Positions 1-11,561 of a DNA stretch of 64,000 nt are shown one piece after another. The DNA comes from Eumeta japonica (lineage: Eukaryota; Arthropoda; Insecta; Lepidoptera; Psychidae): assembly GCA_005406025.1 (NCBI GenBank), contig BGZK01002068.1:17842-81841 (forward strand), in the 5' to 3' direction. Each line of letters opens with the position of its first letter. Position 1 is the stretch's first letter. The translations under genes and the position numbers were made by a program. The notes under the pieces were generated by a model. That model saw only the letters and a program-made list of their open reading frames with translations. It was not told the origin of the DNA and ran no database searches.

Positions 1-356
1 TCTCATTTTTCTGATCTCTCGCATAATAACGGACGAGGTCTATTAAAGTGCGTTAATCTCTTGATAACGTATGGTTTTTCATCTCCTCGTTTTCTCTTGC
101 TTTCTTATATTTCTTACATTGATGTTTCGTGATGATAATAAAAATGTAATGCGTGTTTATCGCGTACTATCCACAATTTATCTGTAACGATTCTGATAAA
201 TAAAATAGACATGTTTTTCTGTAACTTCAAAATTTGAAACGTAATATTCATCTTGTATCACCGAATTAGATCAGTATCTAATTCGGTGACTTCAATAAGT
301 TTAGTACGAAAAACATGGTCTGTCTCTCTGTCCGCATTTTTGTCTGTGTATTTGCA

Positions 357-841
357 TGTAAGAGATCATTTAACTGAAAATAAATTGGTGATCTGTTCAC
401 CTATCGATGCGGGTCATTTAGTTGACAGAAAAAATGGTAATGATTGTAATAAGTTTATTTGTCTATACATCTATATAGACAAATAAACGTATTAGAACTC
501 CACAGCAGCAGAGTTTCGAGCGTCGTACTGCAATTGGCGGAAAAATAGGTGATCAGCGACGCAGATAATTTAAATAATTAAAAAATGTTAGCTTATCTAC
601 GTAGGTCATTTGACTGACTGTCAAAATAGTGATATGTTTGATTGTCCACGTAGATCATTCAATTGATTGAATAAACAATGATTTATACACTCGTCCACGC
701 AGATGATTTAACTGACTGACAAAATAGAGATGTGTTTAGCGATCTATGCAGGTAATTTAACTCATCGAAAGAATATTGGTGTATTCGCTTATTTGTGCAG
801 ATCGTTTAATTGATTGGAAAACAGATGTGTTCACCTTTCTC
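357..841. repeat. 49-bp minisatellite, about eight units
   Basis: Units of one sequence family begin at about 357, 408, 560, 600, 649, 698, 747 and 796. The last five starts are spaced exactly 49 bp. Each unit opens with a variant of CGCAGATCATTTAACTGA, followed by a less conserved AT-rich part ending near TATC or GTCC. Units one to three are less regular: the second is followed by unrelated sequence (about 457-545) and the third is shortened by roughly nine bases. Units differ at many positions, so the array is old. It overlaps a 77-codon ORF (253-486) that I do not consider a gene. Confidence 0.85.
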
Positions 842-2230
842 TGCAAATCTTAAATAAGTTCTGGAATTTACTTAAGATTTATGTACTTTAAGATTTATGT
901 ATGATATGATGAAAATGTTAATCGAAAATATTGCTGGAGAAATTATAATTTTATTATACCGAATTTAAACTTAGCAAAAGTATTCTATCAAAACAAACTG
1001 TTATAAATGCATTTTGCATTTTTTCATTCTTTACTAAAAGAGATCATATTGGAATGATATAAATTCATTTAATTAGATTTGCAAACTAAAAGCTTTATAT
1101 TTTTACAAATATATTGGACACTGATAGACTTCGCTAAATTTGATATGAACGTAACCTAAATACTGGAGTACTAAAAATATTTCCAGATCAACTTGATCTG
1201 ATATGTAGATAAGTGTTTCCAAAAATATTTTAAAATTTGAATAATAAACCATTTTATGGAAAATTGATAACGAAATAACTAAAAACTCAAAGAATAGTAT
1301 ACATTATCCCGTCAAACTTTAAAAAATGAATTAGTCAATGTATACTCACAAATTACAACTCAAGATAAAGTGATAATACACTTTTTAAGTTTCATTAGAA
1401 AGTATACATATTCAAAATATTATCAAAATGTAAATATTACTTGAATTTAAGGCAGATGTGAACAAAATGAAGACAAATAAGCATTTAGTAGGACACATGA
1501 ATTATGTAATGCTAATGACGTTACGTACATAACTAAATTGTAGGCCAGTAGAGTCAATGAACGACCGCTAACATCGTAATAATTAAGCGTGTGATAATGT
1601 ACAGTGGACTTACATTTCGATTCATATGTAAATTTCAATGTTTGGTTTGTTAATGACTTTCACTCCCGGCTTCGTCCACGTGGACATAAAATGAATGTTT
1701 TCCATTTTCCCAGCCTCAGACTATCCCAGTCTCTTCTGCTCTATTTTTGTTCCACTTTCGATCTCGATTCTGTTTCTATCTCAATTCTGATTGAATTTTA
1801 AAATTAATACCCTGTAAGCATTTGCCTTAGCTCGAAGCAATTGGCATTTTGTTTCTAAATAAACTTTTAATTTTATTTTTGATTTTCAGATTGTTTCCTA
1901 TTTATAGTTTCGAGCTTTAATTTACGAATTTGTAAGCTTACAATCAGATTAAACTATTAAAAATGTTTTTTTTTTATCTTATTATACATTCGTACATTGT
2001 CTTCATGAACTAATTCTCCATTGACGTCATTTCATTTAACTGACGATGTATTAGTGATCCTTTTATACATTCTCGATATGAGAATCTTTTTGCTATTTAA
2101 TAATATATTAAAGTAATTAATAATTAGTCGACACTAAAATATAATTAATAAACGTAAGGTCAGAATAAACATAAGTCAATTCGTCCGCTAGACGGTCAAT
2201 GAATGGCATTTATTAATAAACAACCAAAGA
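842..2230. other. AT-rich intergenic DNA, no gene seen
   Basis: Only short ORFs on both strands, none with a recognisable domain or codon bias. Apart from the six-base-phased tract at 1715-1800 I see nothing organised here. Confidence 0.6.
1715..1800 (+). repeat. degenerate six-base-phased tract
   Basis: A pyrimidine-rich stretch built from loosely repeated hexamers of the ATCTCG / ATTCTG kind (for example ATCTCGATTCTG near 1760). The same texture recurs near 9.1, 37.4, 41.8 and 57.9 kb (inverted). It is probably part of a dispersed repeat. Confidence 0.4.
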
Positions 2231-2415
2231 CACGTGGCAGCGGCCGGGTGCGCTACTAGATCTATAAAGAGACCATTAAAATCGGTCTTTATAATAGGTT
2301 TGATAGCGCGGGCCGCTGACCGGCCTTCGCGCACACCTCACGCCGCGCCCGACGCCTGCGCACCCGCCGTGCCGAGCCGCGCCAATGCATGTGCGACCTT
2401 CCTCCCCACCATCAT
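2231..2415. other. GC- and CpG-rich island in AT-rich DNA
   Basis: Composition changes abruptly: several CGCG and GGCCG runs lie within about 180 bp, while both flanks are strongly AT-rich. A 64-codon ORF covers it but shows no domain. It could be a regulatory element, an unrecognised exon or a relic of a GC-rich repeat. Confidence 0.35.
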
Positions 2416-2429
2416 CTGGACAATCTGAT

Positions 2430-3960
2430 TGATTGACGTAAAGCCAGTCTTACATATCTTCACCGCTTGAAGGCACTATAAGCTGTATTTACGATTAAAT
2501 ATTAGTTTATTCGATAATTAGCCATTTGTTTCTGGTCGTTCGATTGCTGAACCTACTGTGTGTTTAGAAAACTACGCATATGTATTTATTTGCATACACA
2601 AGATATGCCCAGATGTTAGGTTCGACGAACTCAAAGGATAAACTGATATAGATAATTATGTGAGGCATTGTTAGATTGTTTTAATTGCGCAATTGCTGTA
2701 AAATATCATCACGTTTCGCGTATCATATTTATCACATCGTGGATACTTACATATCTGATAATACTTTAACTATCGATTTGTCGGTGCGCAAAAAATTAAC
2801 GCAATGCCTATCGTTATTGTTATTAAAAGATAGCCATACCTTTATCCCCAAAATGGGAACGTAACGCCTAGGGAGTGCGAGACACCCGCGTCTCGCACTT
2901 CTGACCATTATCCATCTATCTCCATACTTCTTCAAATATATGAATTCTAATCATCATATCCGACCAGAGATTCTCGCTTACTTTCCGATTCCGATAATGA
3001 TCTTCAGCCTTCGTACTTAGCCTCAGTTTCGGCCTCAGATATATAAATTATACTGAAAATTATTTAAAGAGCACTCGAGAACGACACTAAAACAATGAAA
3101 ATGACATAAAAATCAATTTAATGCTTTCCCACATGAAACATATAAAAAATAGAAAATTATATGTTTAAAAATTTTCTTAGTGAAACAAGCTTGTCTTTGG
3201 TATTAATTTATCATTAAAATATAATAAATTTCATAATATATTTTTTGAATCTGCTTGCAGTTTTTTAGTTTATAAAATTGTGGAAACAAATATAAGTAAT
3301 AAAAATGTAAATAAGTAAATCAAATAGATGTTCAACCACTCTTGGTAAATTTTTTAGGCTTTTTTTTCGCGATTATTATTAATTTAGTATTATAATTAGT
3401 AAACTTCTTAATCTCTCACATTTCTACACGTATATGGAACAATAAACTTCAAGTATCCATATAATTTTTGAAAGTGTATTCATATAAACCTATGTAAATA
3501 AATTTAATGTTCAAAACTGAATTATTCACCTTTCTACACTTGTATTCTACAGTTCTATTTATTGCAGTAAGAGTTTTATAATATAGCACGTTATTTTTAA
3601 TTAGCAGGAAATTAAAAATATGAGAATGTTGAATGTATCCATTATCCATTCAACATTGTCACAGAAATTGCTATTTCTTTTGAATGATAAATAGCACATT
3701 AGTTATATTTGATTGATCTTGGACTCTTCGCGGTTTTCTTTTAGATTTTTGTGATAATGATCGTTACTGATGTGTATTGTTGTTTAGTTTTTTCGAACAG
3801 TGCAGATTGCGTGTAAAGCAATTTACACAAACAAAAATTCGACAAGCAATATTGCGAAGTCAAAGAAAAATTATAGCTTAATTGTATAATAAAAATCTTT
3901 GAAAACTAAAGTGTCGGATCCAATCCTGATCACGAACAAATTGTCCGACGAGTTTTTAAC
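2430..3960. other. intergenic DNA, nothing recognised
   Basis: AT-rich, with homopolymer runs and only short unsupported ORFs on both strands. Confidence 0.55.
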
Positions 3961-4155
3961 TTGAGTCAGATGAAATCGCTCGCTCCACGCCTCAGCGAAA
4001 ACGTTGCGCCGTTGCTGCCGGAGGTCGTCACCGCATTGGTGACAAGGCTCGTCCATACCCTGACCCGTGCTGAGCCAGCGCGTGACTTACAGGTTCAGGT
4101 TGAAATGGAAAGATTAAGAGAGCGTAGGCCTTGGCGGTGGATGATTGAAATCTGA
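3961..4155 (+). other. open GC-richer segment, possible exon or repeat relic
   Basis: A 65-codon frame with local GC well above its surroundings. Read on plus it gives a charged, helical-looking peptide (LRERRPWRWM near the end). The minus strand is also open for 61 codons. I recognise no family in either direction. The frame continues upstream of 3961 without a clear start, so if coding it would be an internal exon or fragment. Function unknown. Confidence 0.2.
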
Positions 4156-4254
4156 CGCAATAAAATACGAGTTTGTTATTTCTATTTAACTATGTCACCA
4201 TGTTTCAAGTCAAAAAGAATGACACAGAATAAAATATTCACGTCAGTCAGTTTT

Positions 4255-4565
4255 TTTTATAACATTTTCGAAGGGCAAAGTGGCACGCGAGCTATCAGAG
4301 TTTAGGTGGTAACCGCCGGCTATGGAGAAACGCGAAGCCAGAGAAGTCACCAATGGTTTCGGTCTTGGGTAGGATAGGATAACATATGGAGGGGCGACGG
4401 ATAGTTTAGTGAAATGGTGGGGTAATGGAGGGCACCGGAATTATCAGTCGCTAAAAGAAATGCAACAGCGAAAGCTGCTACTTCACGTTTGAATACTGGG
4501 AGAGTGTGGTATTCCACCGGTGGAGCAGCCGAATTGACCACAGAGTGGCTCCACCACATATGACG
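4255..4565. repeat. dispersed repeat, intact copy of one split near 17.7/20.0 kb
   Basis: The left part (4255-4325) contains CATTTTCGAAGG, then GCTATCAGAG and TAGGTGGTAACCGCC; the right part (about 4460-4560) contains GAGAGTGTGGTATTCCACCGG and a TTGACCACAG block. Similar left and right parts occur at 17646-17745 and 19940-20055, separated there by a retrotransposon. I take it to be a dispersed lepidopteran repeat; the class is unknown. Confidence 0.55.
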
Positions 4566-4599
4566 TATAACTTTGCAATGAAATTCCCTCTGATTTCTC

Positions 4600-6714
4600 A
4601 TAAAATTACTCTAAAGAATATTTCCAGCAGTTAAAAATATGCAATGAACTTTCAAGGTTCCCTTGCTCTACTCATCATTAATTAGTTTGACACTACGGAG
4701 GCAAACGAGATTATCAAGTGACACAGCTGCTGCATAATGGTGCGTACACACGCATTTATACATTTATACATAAACACACGCACGCGCATGTGTTTATGTA
4801 TAAACTTCTGATTATTTTTAGATTTAATGTTAGATCATATCTCTCGTATGAAGGCAGTTTAAATATGAACACAGACGTATTTCATATGTAGTATTCCACG
4901 GAAGGAATGACTTTTCCCCAGCAAATGACTTCTTTCGCTTGGAGAAATAGTCAGTTTTGTGTTTTACTTTCGAATAATCAAAGAATCGGCCTGGAATCGA
5001 TGTTACTACTCACGAGAGATATTCCACGACAACACTATCCCAGAGCGACGGAAACAACTTGTGTTGTCTTGCTGGTAATTCAACACCGTATCATTTAGAA
5101 CTAAAGTTCTAAGGCATTGTTTTGACCGAATTCAAAGAGGGACACTAAATTTGTCTGTTTAGTTAATTTATTCAACCAAAAATAATAGAAAGTATACACG
5201 TATATACTTATCTTGCAGTGAAATGCCATTTGTACACAGATATGGAAAATCTTTTGGAAAACGTTATATTCGAGCTTAGAATGATAAGCTTTGTCTAGAA
5301 AAATTATAGGAACCATAAGAATGACTTAATTGTTGTTTTTTAAACATTCCATTAATCTTTTGAACTAAACAATCGGTTTGAACAGGGATTACAGTATAAT
5401 ATATAGGTGAACTCAAAAAGTATTTATATTATCATTGCAATTTATTTTTACTAATTTCAATGAGACTTACAAGTTCGACGTAGCCTTTTAAATGCACAAT
5501 AAATATCGACTGAGGGCGCCTATTTATTTATTTGAAAAGCTGTTTTGCGAATAAAATTTTTGATTCGGTTGAACTCTGTGTGGCCTTTCATAAAACCAAC
5601 CAACCGTGGTAAATAAATAAAGTATTAATCGTTCAAATACCATCACTTCATTTTTGAGACATACATATCATTTGATTAATTAAAATTTCTATAAAGGTCA
5701 AACCAATGTGCAACATAGTCATTTTCAGGAATGGTTCTTTCTAATTATAATATACATATGAGCATTTGAGCAACTACCGTGTTCCAAGAGAGACCTTTCT
5801 TTCTAAAGATGAGAATGTGTCTCAACGATATCTCAAATTTAGTTCTTTTAGACACGTGAAATACCTACCAATCAAAATATAATATTCTAGTAGTGCATCA
5901 TCAGAAATCTACCAGAGTCGTGTACTGGTTATTAGCACATTCAAGAAGAAGCGACACCACTGTGAATCGAAATGTTTGTCTTAAATTGTGTTTCTAGATA
6001 GGTACTCACCAACCACGACTATTCACAAAATTTTATTAAAAATATTAAGGCCAAGTGCAATGCCAAACGCAACGCGTCACGCCCCACACTGTTTTGTGAG
6101 AAGGAGAATCGACTTAAAGCGGCAGAGTAAGGAAGATGGATTGTCATTTAGTTACGCAGAACTTTTTGTCGTAAGCGACATTTTAGTTTTTTATTTATAA
6201 TGAGAAAACTATTTATTATAAACAAAAATGCTTAAGGCCAACTCTGTATAATTATATTTTACTAATAATATTTAAATTTTGTTTTTTTATCGTTTGTCCT
6301 GTTAGAAATTTATTGGTATTAGTGTTTTAAGTGAACGTACTTTAGTATTTTTTATCATAAAGAACGTGCTGTGTATTTAAGCTTTCCCTACGGTAGAACT
6401 CAGAACATATTTTGTATACTTAGAATTTTTTTTTGAGTTTGCTAGGTATAACAGTTTTCTAGAAATATTCGTTTAAAGGTACCCATAATCAAAGCATACT
6501 TGGCCTTAAGCCTCGACTGAGGCACTGGGATTGCAAAAGACATATTAGAGTATTAATTCAAAGTTTCAAATTAGCAGTGTTTCTTGAATCAGTTATTTTT
6601 CTAGTTATTGTTAAACAGACAAGGTTCATAACATTGAATATATCCTTTTCTATCGACTGAGAACACTTATCCATCTCGATAGGTATAGGTACACCCGTAG
6701 TTCATAAACGCAGA
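4600..6714. other. intergenic DNA, nothing recognised
   Basis: AT-rich, with short CA/CG-alternating stretches near 4745-4795 and no domain-bearing ORF. Confidence 0.5.
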
Positions 6715-6850
6715 GGTAGGTGGTGGTCGGGTGGCTAAGAGTGTTGTTTTTAAACCAGAAGGTCCCGATTCGTAACCCGCTGGGTGAAGCCATCAGTGAA
6801 TGTTCAAATCAAATCTGTTTAAAACCACTCGCCCTGTAACCTCGTAGAGC
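6715..6850 (+). repeat. tRNA-derived SINE-like fragment
   Basis: An A-box-like segment (TGGTCGGGTGGCTAAGAG, 6723-6740) is followed at the right distance by a B-box-like segment (GGTCCCGATTCGTAACCC, 6761-6778). The intervening TAAACCAGAAGG matches the AAACCAGAGG of the inverted copy near 45.6 kb. No cloverleaf can be drawn with good stems, so a SINE head is more likely than a tRNA gene. Confidence 0.4.
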
Positions 6851-9094
6851 ATATTAAGCTGTCCCAGGCGTAATCTTAGAATTAGCCACGACGGTCTTCA
6901 ACTTAAAATGAAACGATAACAGGAGTTTGTGCTTCAGTAATAACGTAAGAATAATTTGATCCAATCAATAATATAATTGTTTTGATCCAATAGCCGTGTA
7001 GTAGTCATCGAGATATTCTTACTGACACTGCTATTCGTCTTAATTTGCTGTAACAGATAATTATGTCGCCAATCGTGGCACCGAATCGGCCATAACAGTT
7101 GAAGAGATTTCGTCATATATTAAACTCGAAAAAACTGTGCTCCTAACTTCAAACAATCATAGACAACATGGAATTTTACAAATTTTATATCCGGATATTT
7201 CGGTATACCCTCTAAACTGGAATAAAACTCATAGCTTTTCTAGAACAATGTAGAACGTTATCCTTGTTCTTGCAGATAAAACCAAGGTTTTTACAGTCGT
7301 ATTTGAGCGGTTGATATAAATAAAAAAGTAACATGGCCAGTAGACTTTGGTGTCCTTTAATTACGGTAACAAGAGATGCTAATTCTCTGAAACCATTCCC
7401 ACGCTTATGCGAGAACGGCATTGCCAGTCGGCCGAGGTACAACGAATTGTTTATTGTAATACGTAAATGTTAACAGCGAAGTCGTATACATTCAAGAGTG
7501 TTTTTAAATTACGTTTCTGTAGTAGATCATTTTATGCATGCGTTATCCACTCTATTCATACAATAATAATAAATAGACGTCTACAAATCTATACAAATAG
7601 AGTTCACAAATTAATAAACTTAGGAGGGGATATAGAATTTATCAGAAATTTTGTTAAACTGTCTCGCATCGATAGCTTATCGCCGCATTAGCGCTTACGC
7701 TCATTAGCGAATAGAATCCGTACAGGGCCAGCCGGTAGGGCTCGAGGGTTGTCATCTGAAATAAAAAGGTCGGGTGGATGGGCCCCTGCAACGGATGGTG
7801 AGAAATCTTACGCAATAAAGATATAACGGATTTATTAAGTTTATTCAAAAATTATGTACAATTTTAATACCAACAGAATTTGCAAGCTATAGACATAAAG
7901 AAAGGATATTTATGTTTGTTTGTGCATAAATCAAAAACTAAAACCGGTACAATTCCTCATTTGTCCATATAAGCGAGAGAAATTTGACAAAAAAGCTAAC
8001 CTTTGATAAAATACCTGGTAAGTGATTTTTTTTATACAGGAACCTTGATACATGGATTAAAATAAGCTGCTAAAATTCCCTATAGGTTGACTGCCATTAT
8101 TAACTTTACGTATTTAGGCTTAACTTCACATTTTTTTTTTTCTAATACCTAGATGTAGGTCACTGCCGTAAAAAAAAATTCCGCTACATATTTTGTAACT
8201 TACGAATTTTCTAGCAAAATAAGACATCACTACTTTTATCCGTAAAAATGACCCTTTTTAAAAATCATTCGATTTACGTCACGTTAGCTTTATCTGTTTT
8301 CATTAGACATGCTCTTCTTTACAGACTTTCTTCGAGATAGAGTCACATGGAGTACAAGATGCACTTTTTTCTGCATTGCATCCCCAGTAGAGCCAATCTG
8401 TGTTAGAAACTAACATGAAGTTCATACAGCCTGCAGCTAACTTTCATTTTTCTGTCTTCTTTTATTTCTTATTTTATGATTCTACCACCGAGTGGGGTAA
8501 CAAAAGAGTGTGTACAAATGAATTTGTAAAGTACAGAAGTTGGTCTTTTTCATTAACAACGGCCAGCCATAACGAATTACACACTATGTTTGTTTTTGTT
8601 TGAAAACTGTTTATATGAAATTCGTATCGCTCATCAGTTAATTTTTTATTTCGTTTAATTCATAACATTATTTACAATAAGAAATATGAACTCAGTAATT
8701 AAACTTGATCACACTTTATTTCAATATACATGTACTTCCTGTTCGTTATTTTCGATTAATTGTCCGTGTGTTGCTTGGCTTTTATATCCATAGACGGGTC
8801 ACAAAACACAATAAATCCACAGTTTGAGGGCAGTCGACTGATTATATTGTTATAGTCATTTGACATTTACATTTAAGTATGTCTGTCTGGGATAAATACT
8901 ACAAGCTGATGAAAAATATTTTCTGATGCAGTTTAAATTATAGCTCTGAATTAGAAAAAATAGTATTGCATATTTCAAATCTTTACTGCCATGTCTAGGA
9001 GATATCTATAAATAGTTATGAGGATACAGTTTCCATTCTAGAAAATTAAGATTGCATAACATTTTATTTTATTAAAAACTAGCCATTTCTCACC
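6851..9094. other. intergenic DNA, nothing recognised
   Basis: No recognisable coding, RNA or mobile sequence. A 76-codon minus-strand ORF at 7212-7442 has no family that I know. Confidence 0.5.
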
Positions 9095-9862
9095 CAGTTT
9101 GCTTGTTTCTGAAACCAATTTTTTCCTCAATTTGAATCCCAGTTTTAATCTCTATTCCAATATTTCCGACGTTGATCTGGCTCCTCCCTCAGACATTTTT
9201 TTTTATTTTCTTCTAGTGTTTCTACATATTTTTTCGTTTGAAAAGTATCCCATTTCGTATCCACAAAGACCATCTACTTCTGCATTTGTTTACAATCCGT
9301 TGAGCGGTTTCGGAGGTTCGCCTTAACAGACCTTCCGTTTTATTCATTCATATAAATGATTTTATTCATTTTTGCAGAATGTATTCAATTTCAGTAACAA
9401 AAAAAAATATTTTAAAATAAGCCCTCTCATTGACAAAGAAATGCAGGCTAATAATGGATCGTTTGCTACACCCAGAATAGAATCTATTTGATAGATCAAT
9501 ACATAGAACAGCAACAAAATAATGAGTTTCCACAAGGCTCATCGAGATCACATGACCAGTATTGCTAATGTTTTGTAGCAAATTTCATCTCTATCCACAC
9601 TATGCTGAGTACATAAATGTGTTTGCTTCTATTGTTATGTGCTCCATTTCCCGTAAGAAACTTTTTATTCATTTCAAGTTATGTTTAAAGTCCAGTTTAT
9701 GAAACAAATTAACGCTAAATTTTAAGAAAAGCAAAACATTTCCTATCACATTTTTATATAACAAATTTGATAATCAACCTAGGAACAGTTTGTCGTGGTC
9801 TTTTAAACCATAAAAATATTTGAGCGACACCGAATACTTAATATTTTGTTTATAACCATTGT

Positions 9863-10257
9863 GTTAGCCAAGGAAACATTATAATAAATCTAGCAATAGA
9901 CACCGACTCCAAAAATAACAATAATTGAAACTACATTATATTATTGAAATAATTTGATTGACTTTTAAGTAGTATTTTTGATTTTATTTTACTTGGGAGA
10001 ACTCTAAAAATATTTTGATCATTGTTTGTTATTCATAGGTATGTGTTGAGTTAAATTTGAAGTGGGTAGGTATCTACATACCTCCTTGGGTGGTAAACAC
10101 ATAGATCGTACCTACAAATTGATGAGTAGAAAAAGTAAGTTGATTATTAAGTTGTAGAAGAATACGTAATTATTGTTTTACTTTTTAGTGCATATTAATT
10201 TGTTTTGGAATAGATTTTGTTTTGAAGTCAGTTTTTTTTGTTAAAATTTTTGTTTAT
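9863..10257 (+). repeat. dispersed repeat, copy A (5'-truncated)
   Basis: This stretch aligns almost end to end with 62327-62728, sharing long blocks such as GGTATGTGTTGAGTTAAATT and TGGGTGGTAAACACATAGAT. It ends in the same TTTTGAAGT(C/T)(A/G)GTT terminus. The first ~500 bp of the longer copy at 61819 are missing here, so this copy is truncated or internally deleted. It lies upstream of the proposed CYP306A1 promoter. Confidence 0.8.
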
Positions 10258-10765
10258 AACAATACAGTATCTGAAATTCATCATCACCAGAAGACAATAT
10301 TTGAAGAGATTGCCTACAAAAACATGTGGAATTTTCAGTAACACATTAACAGACAAATAAATAGATTTCAAGGTATTTTCACAGAGCCTTCTTCGTCTGT
10401 GATCTTTAGGCACAGAATTCGAAATTTATTGTAGTTTATTAAATAATGAGATAAGTATAGTAAACAATATCGTCATATATAAAAATAGTTAATCAATGTA
10501 TATTTTTGTGACCAACAATTCAGATTAGGTTCCAAATTACGAAGTTCTGTCGACGGTTGAAAACCAACGAATAAGATTAAGTTAGTAACCATGGAAGATT
10601 TTATTAATGACATACGGCAGAGCATTTGTATAATATTAGCTACATTATAATTCTATTTTAGCGTCCCGCTATTGTTTATATTATTTAGATAAACGCAAAG
10701 AACGGTTACAGGCCAAATTATGATAATCCAAAAACTTACTCTGCAAATCAAATCGTTTCGAAGCA
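10258..10765. other. region upstream of the proposed CYP306A1 promoter
   Basis: AT-rich DNA without coding signal. If the promoter at 10766 is real, proximal regulatory sites of CYP306A1 would lie here; none can be called with confidence by eye. Confidence 0.4.
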
Positions 10766-10772
10766 TATAAAA
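10766..10772 (+). promoter_or_regulatory. candidate TATA box for CYP306A1
   Basis: TATAAAA in the context GCATATAAAATCG, directly upstream of a rise in GC content that starts at about 10797. This is the usual spacing from a TATA box to a transcription start. The link to CYP306A1 is inferred from position and from the apparent splice acceptor just before the CYP306A1 start codon. Confidence 0.3.
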
Positions 10773-10796
10773 TCGTTGGACCGTCATCGGTCTCGC

Positions 10797-11096
10797 ACCA
10801 CCAGCGCTACCTGAACGGTGTTTGTCTGGGATTTAAATAGCAAATCGTCGAATTCTATTTAGATTCTGAATACCTGAAAGATAACTGACCGATTATAATT
10901 TTTGATCGCACAGCAAAAGCGCAAACAAGTCGCCGGCCAGCGTGACAGTCGTCCGGCGCCGGCTCGCGTAAGCAGAGGTCTGACTGAGCTGGCGGCGCGG
11001 GGGCGGACGGCGACAGCGCGGGCACGCACGTTTCGCCGGGTCTGCTTTTCGACTGCGAGTTTTCGTCAATTTCGCCTTCGTCGACGGAGGTTATAA
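10797..11096 (+). other. candidate untranslated first exon of CYP306A1
   Basis: A GC-rich stretch ending at TTATAAG, followed by GTACTT, a plausible splice donor at 11096/11097. The CYP306A1 start codon (14417) sits six bases after a T-rich tract ending TTTTAAG (14410), which looks like a 3' splice site. Together they suggest a 5' UTR intron of about 3.3 kb. A 64-codon ORF (10902-11096) is Arg/Ala-rich and looks like an effect of base composition. Needs transcript evidence. Confidence 0.3.
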
Positions 11097-11456
11097 GGTA
11101 CTTTACGACTAATATTTTTAGCCGCTAAACGATTCCGATTCCTTGCAACACGTCCAGGTTGGTTCGTTTTTAGAGCCGCCGGACAATAACTCGTTTGATT
11201 CGTGATGAGCGTCACGCATGCGTCACGTGTGTTCGTCCGTTGTGTTGGTAGCCTTGCGCGCTTCGCTTCGGTCGCGTTCGAATAGGTCCGGCTCTATTTC
11301 ATAGGAGATATAATGCTGCCAAATATCTATTGTCGTTTATCGTGTTTTAATAATAACACTGATATACAAAAATGACCTTAATGAAAGTTAAATGGAATTG
11401 AATGGGTAATTTTGTATCTACAACTAATCTGTAACTAATCTGCATTTTTAGAAAAT

Positions 11457-11475
11457 TTCGATCACCCTCAATTTT
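11457..11475 (+). repeat. left terminal inverted repeat of the 11.5-12.6 kb element
   Basis: 19 bp, inverted partner at 12569-12587 with two mismatches. It lies about 90 bp beyond the stop codon of the remnant. Confidence 0.5.
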
Positions 11476-11561
11476 TTTGCAACAGCAATTAATCTTTTTT
11501 TAAGTAAAAACGGTAAAAAAATGTCTCAAATGAAGAAAAAATAACTTGTATTTTATTTTAT

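Noticed and set aside
253..486. 77-codon plus-strand ORF
   Set aside because: It runs into the 49-bp minisatellite and has no domain; an accidental open frame.
357..841. Regularly spaced repeats that might suggest a CRISPR-like array
   Set aside because: Units are contiguous and diverged throughout with no constant repeat/unique spacer pattern, and the DNA is eukaryotic.
7212..7442. 76-codon minus-strand ORF
   Set aside because: No recognisable family, no splice or promoter support.
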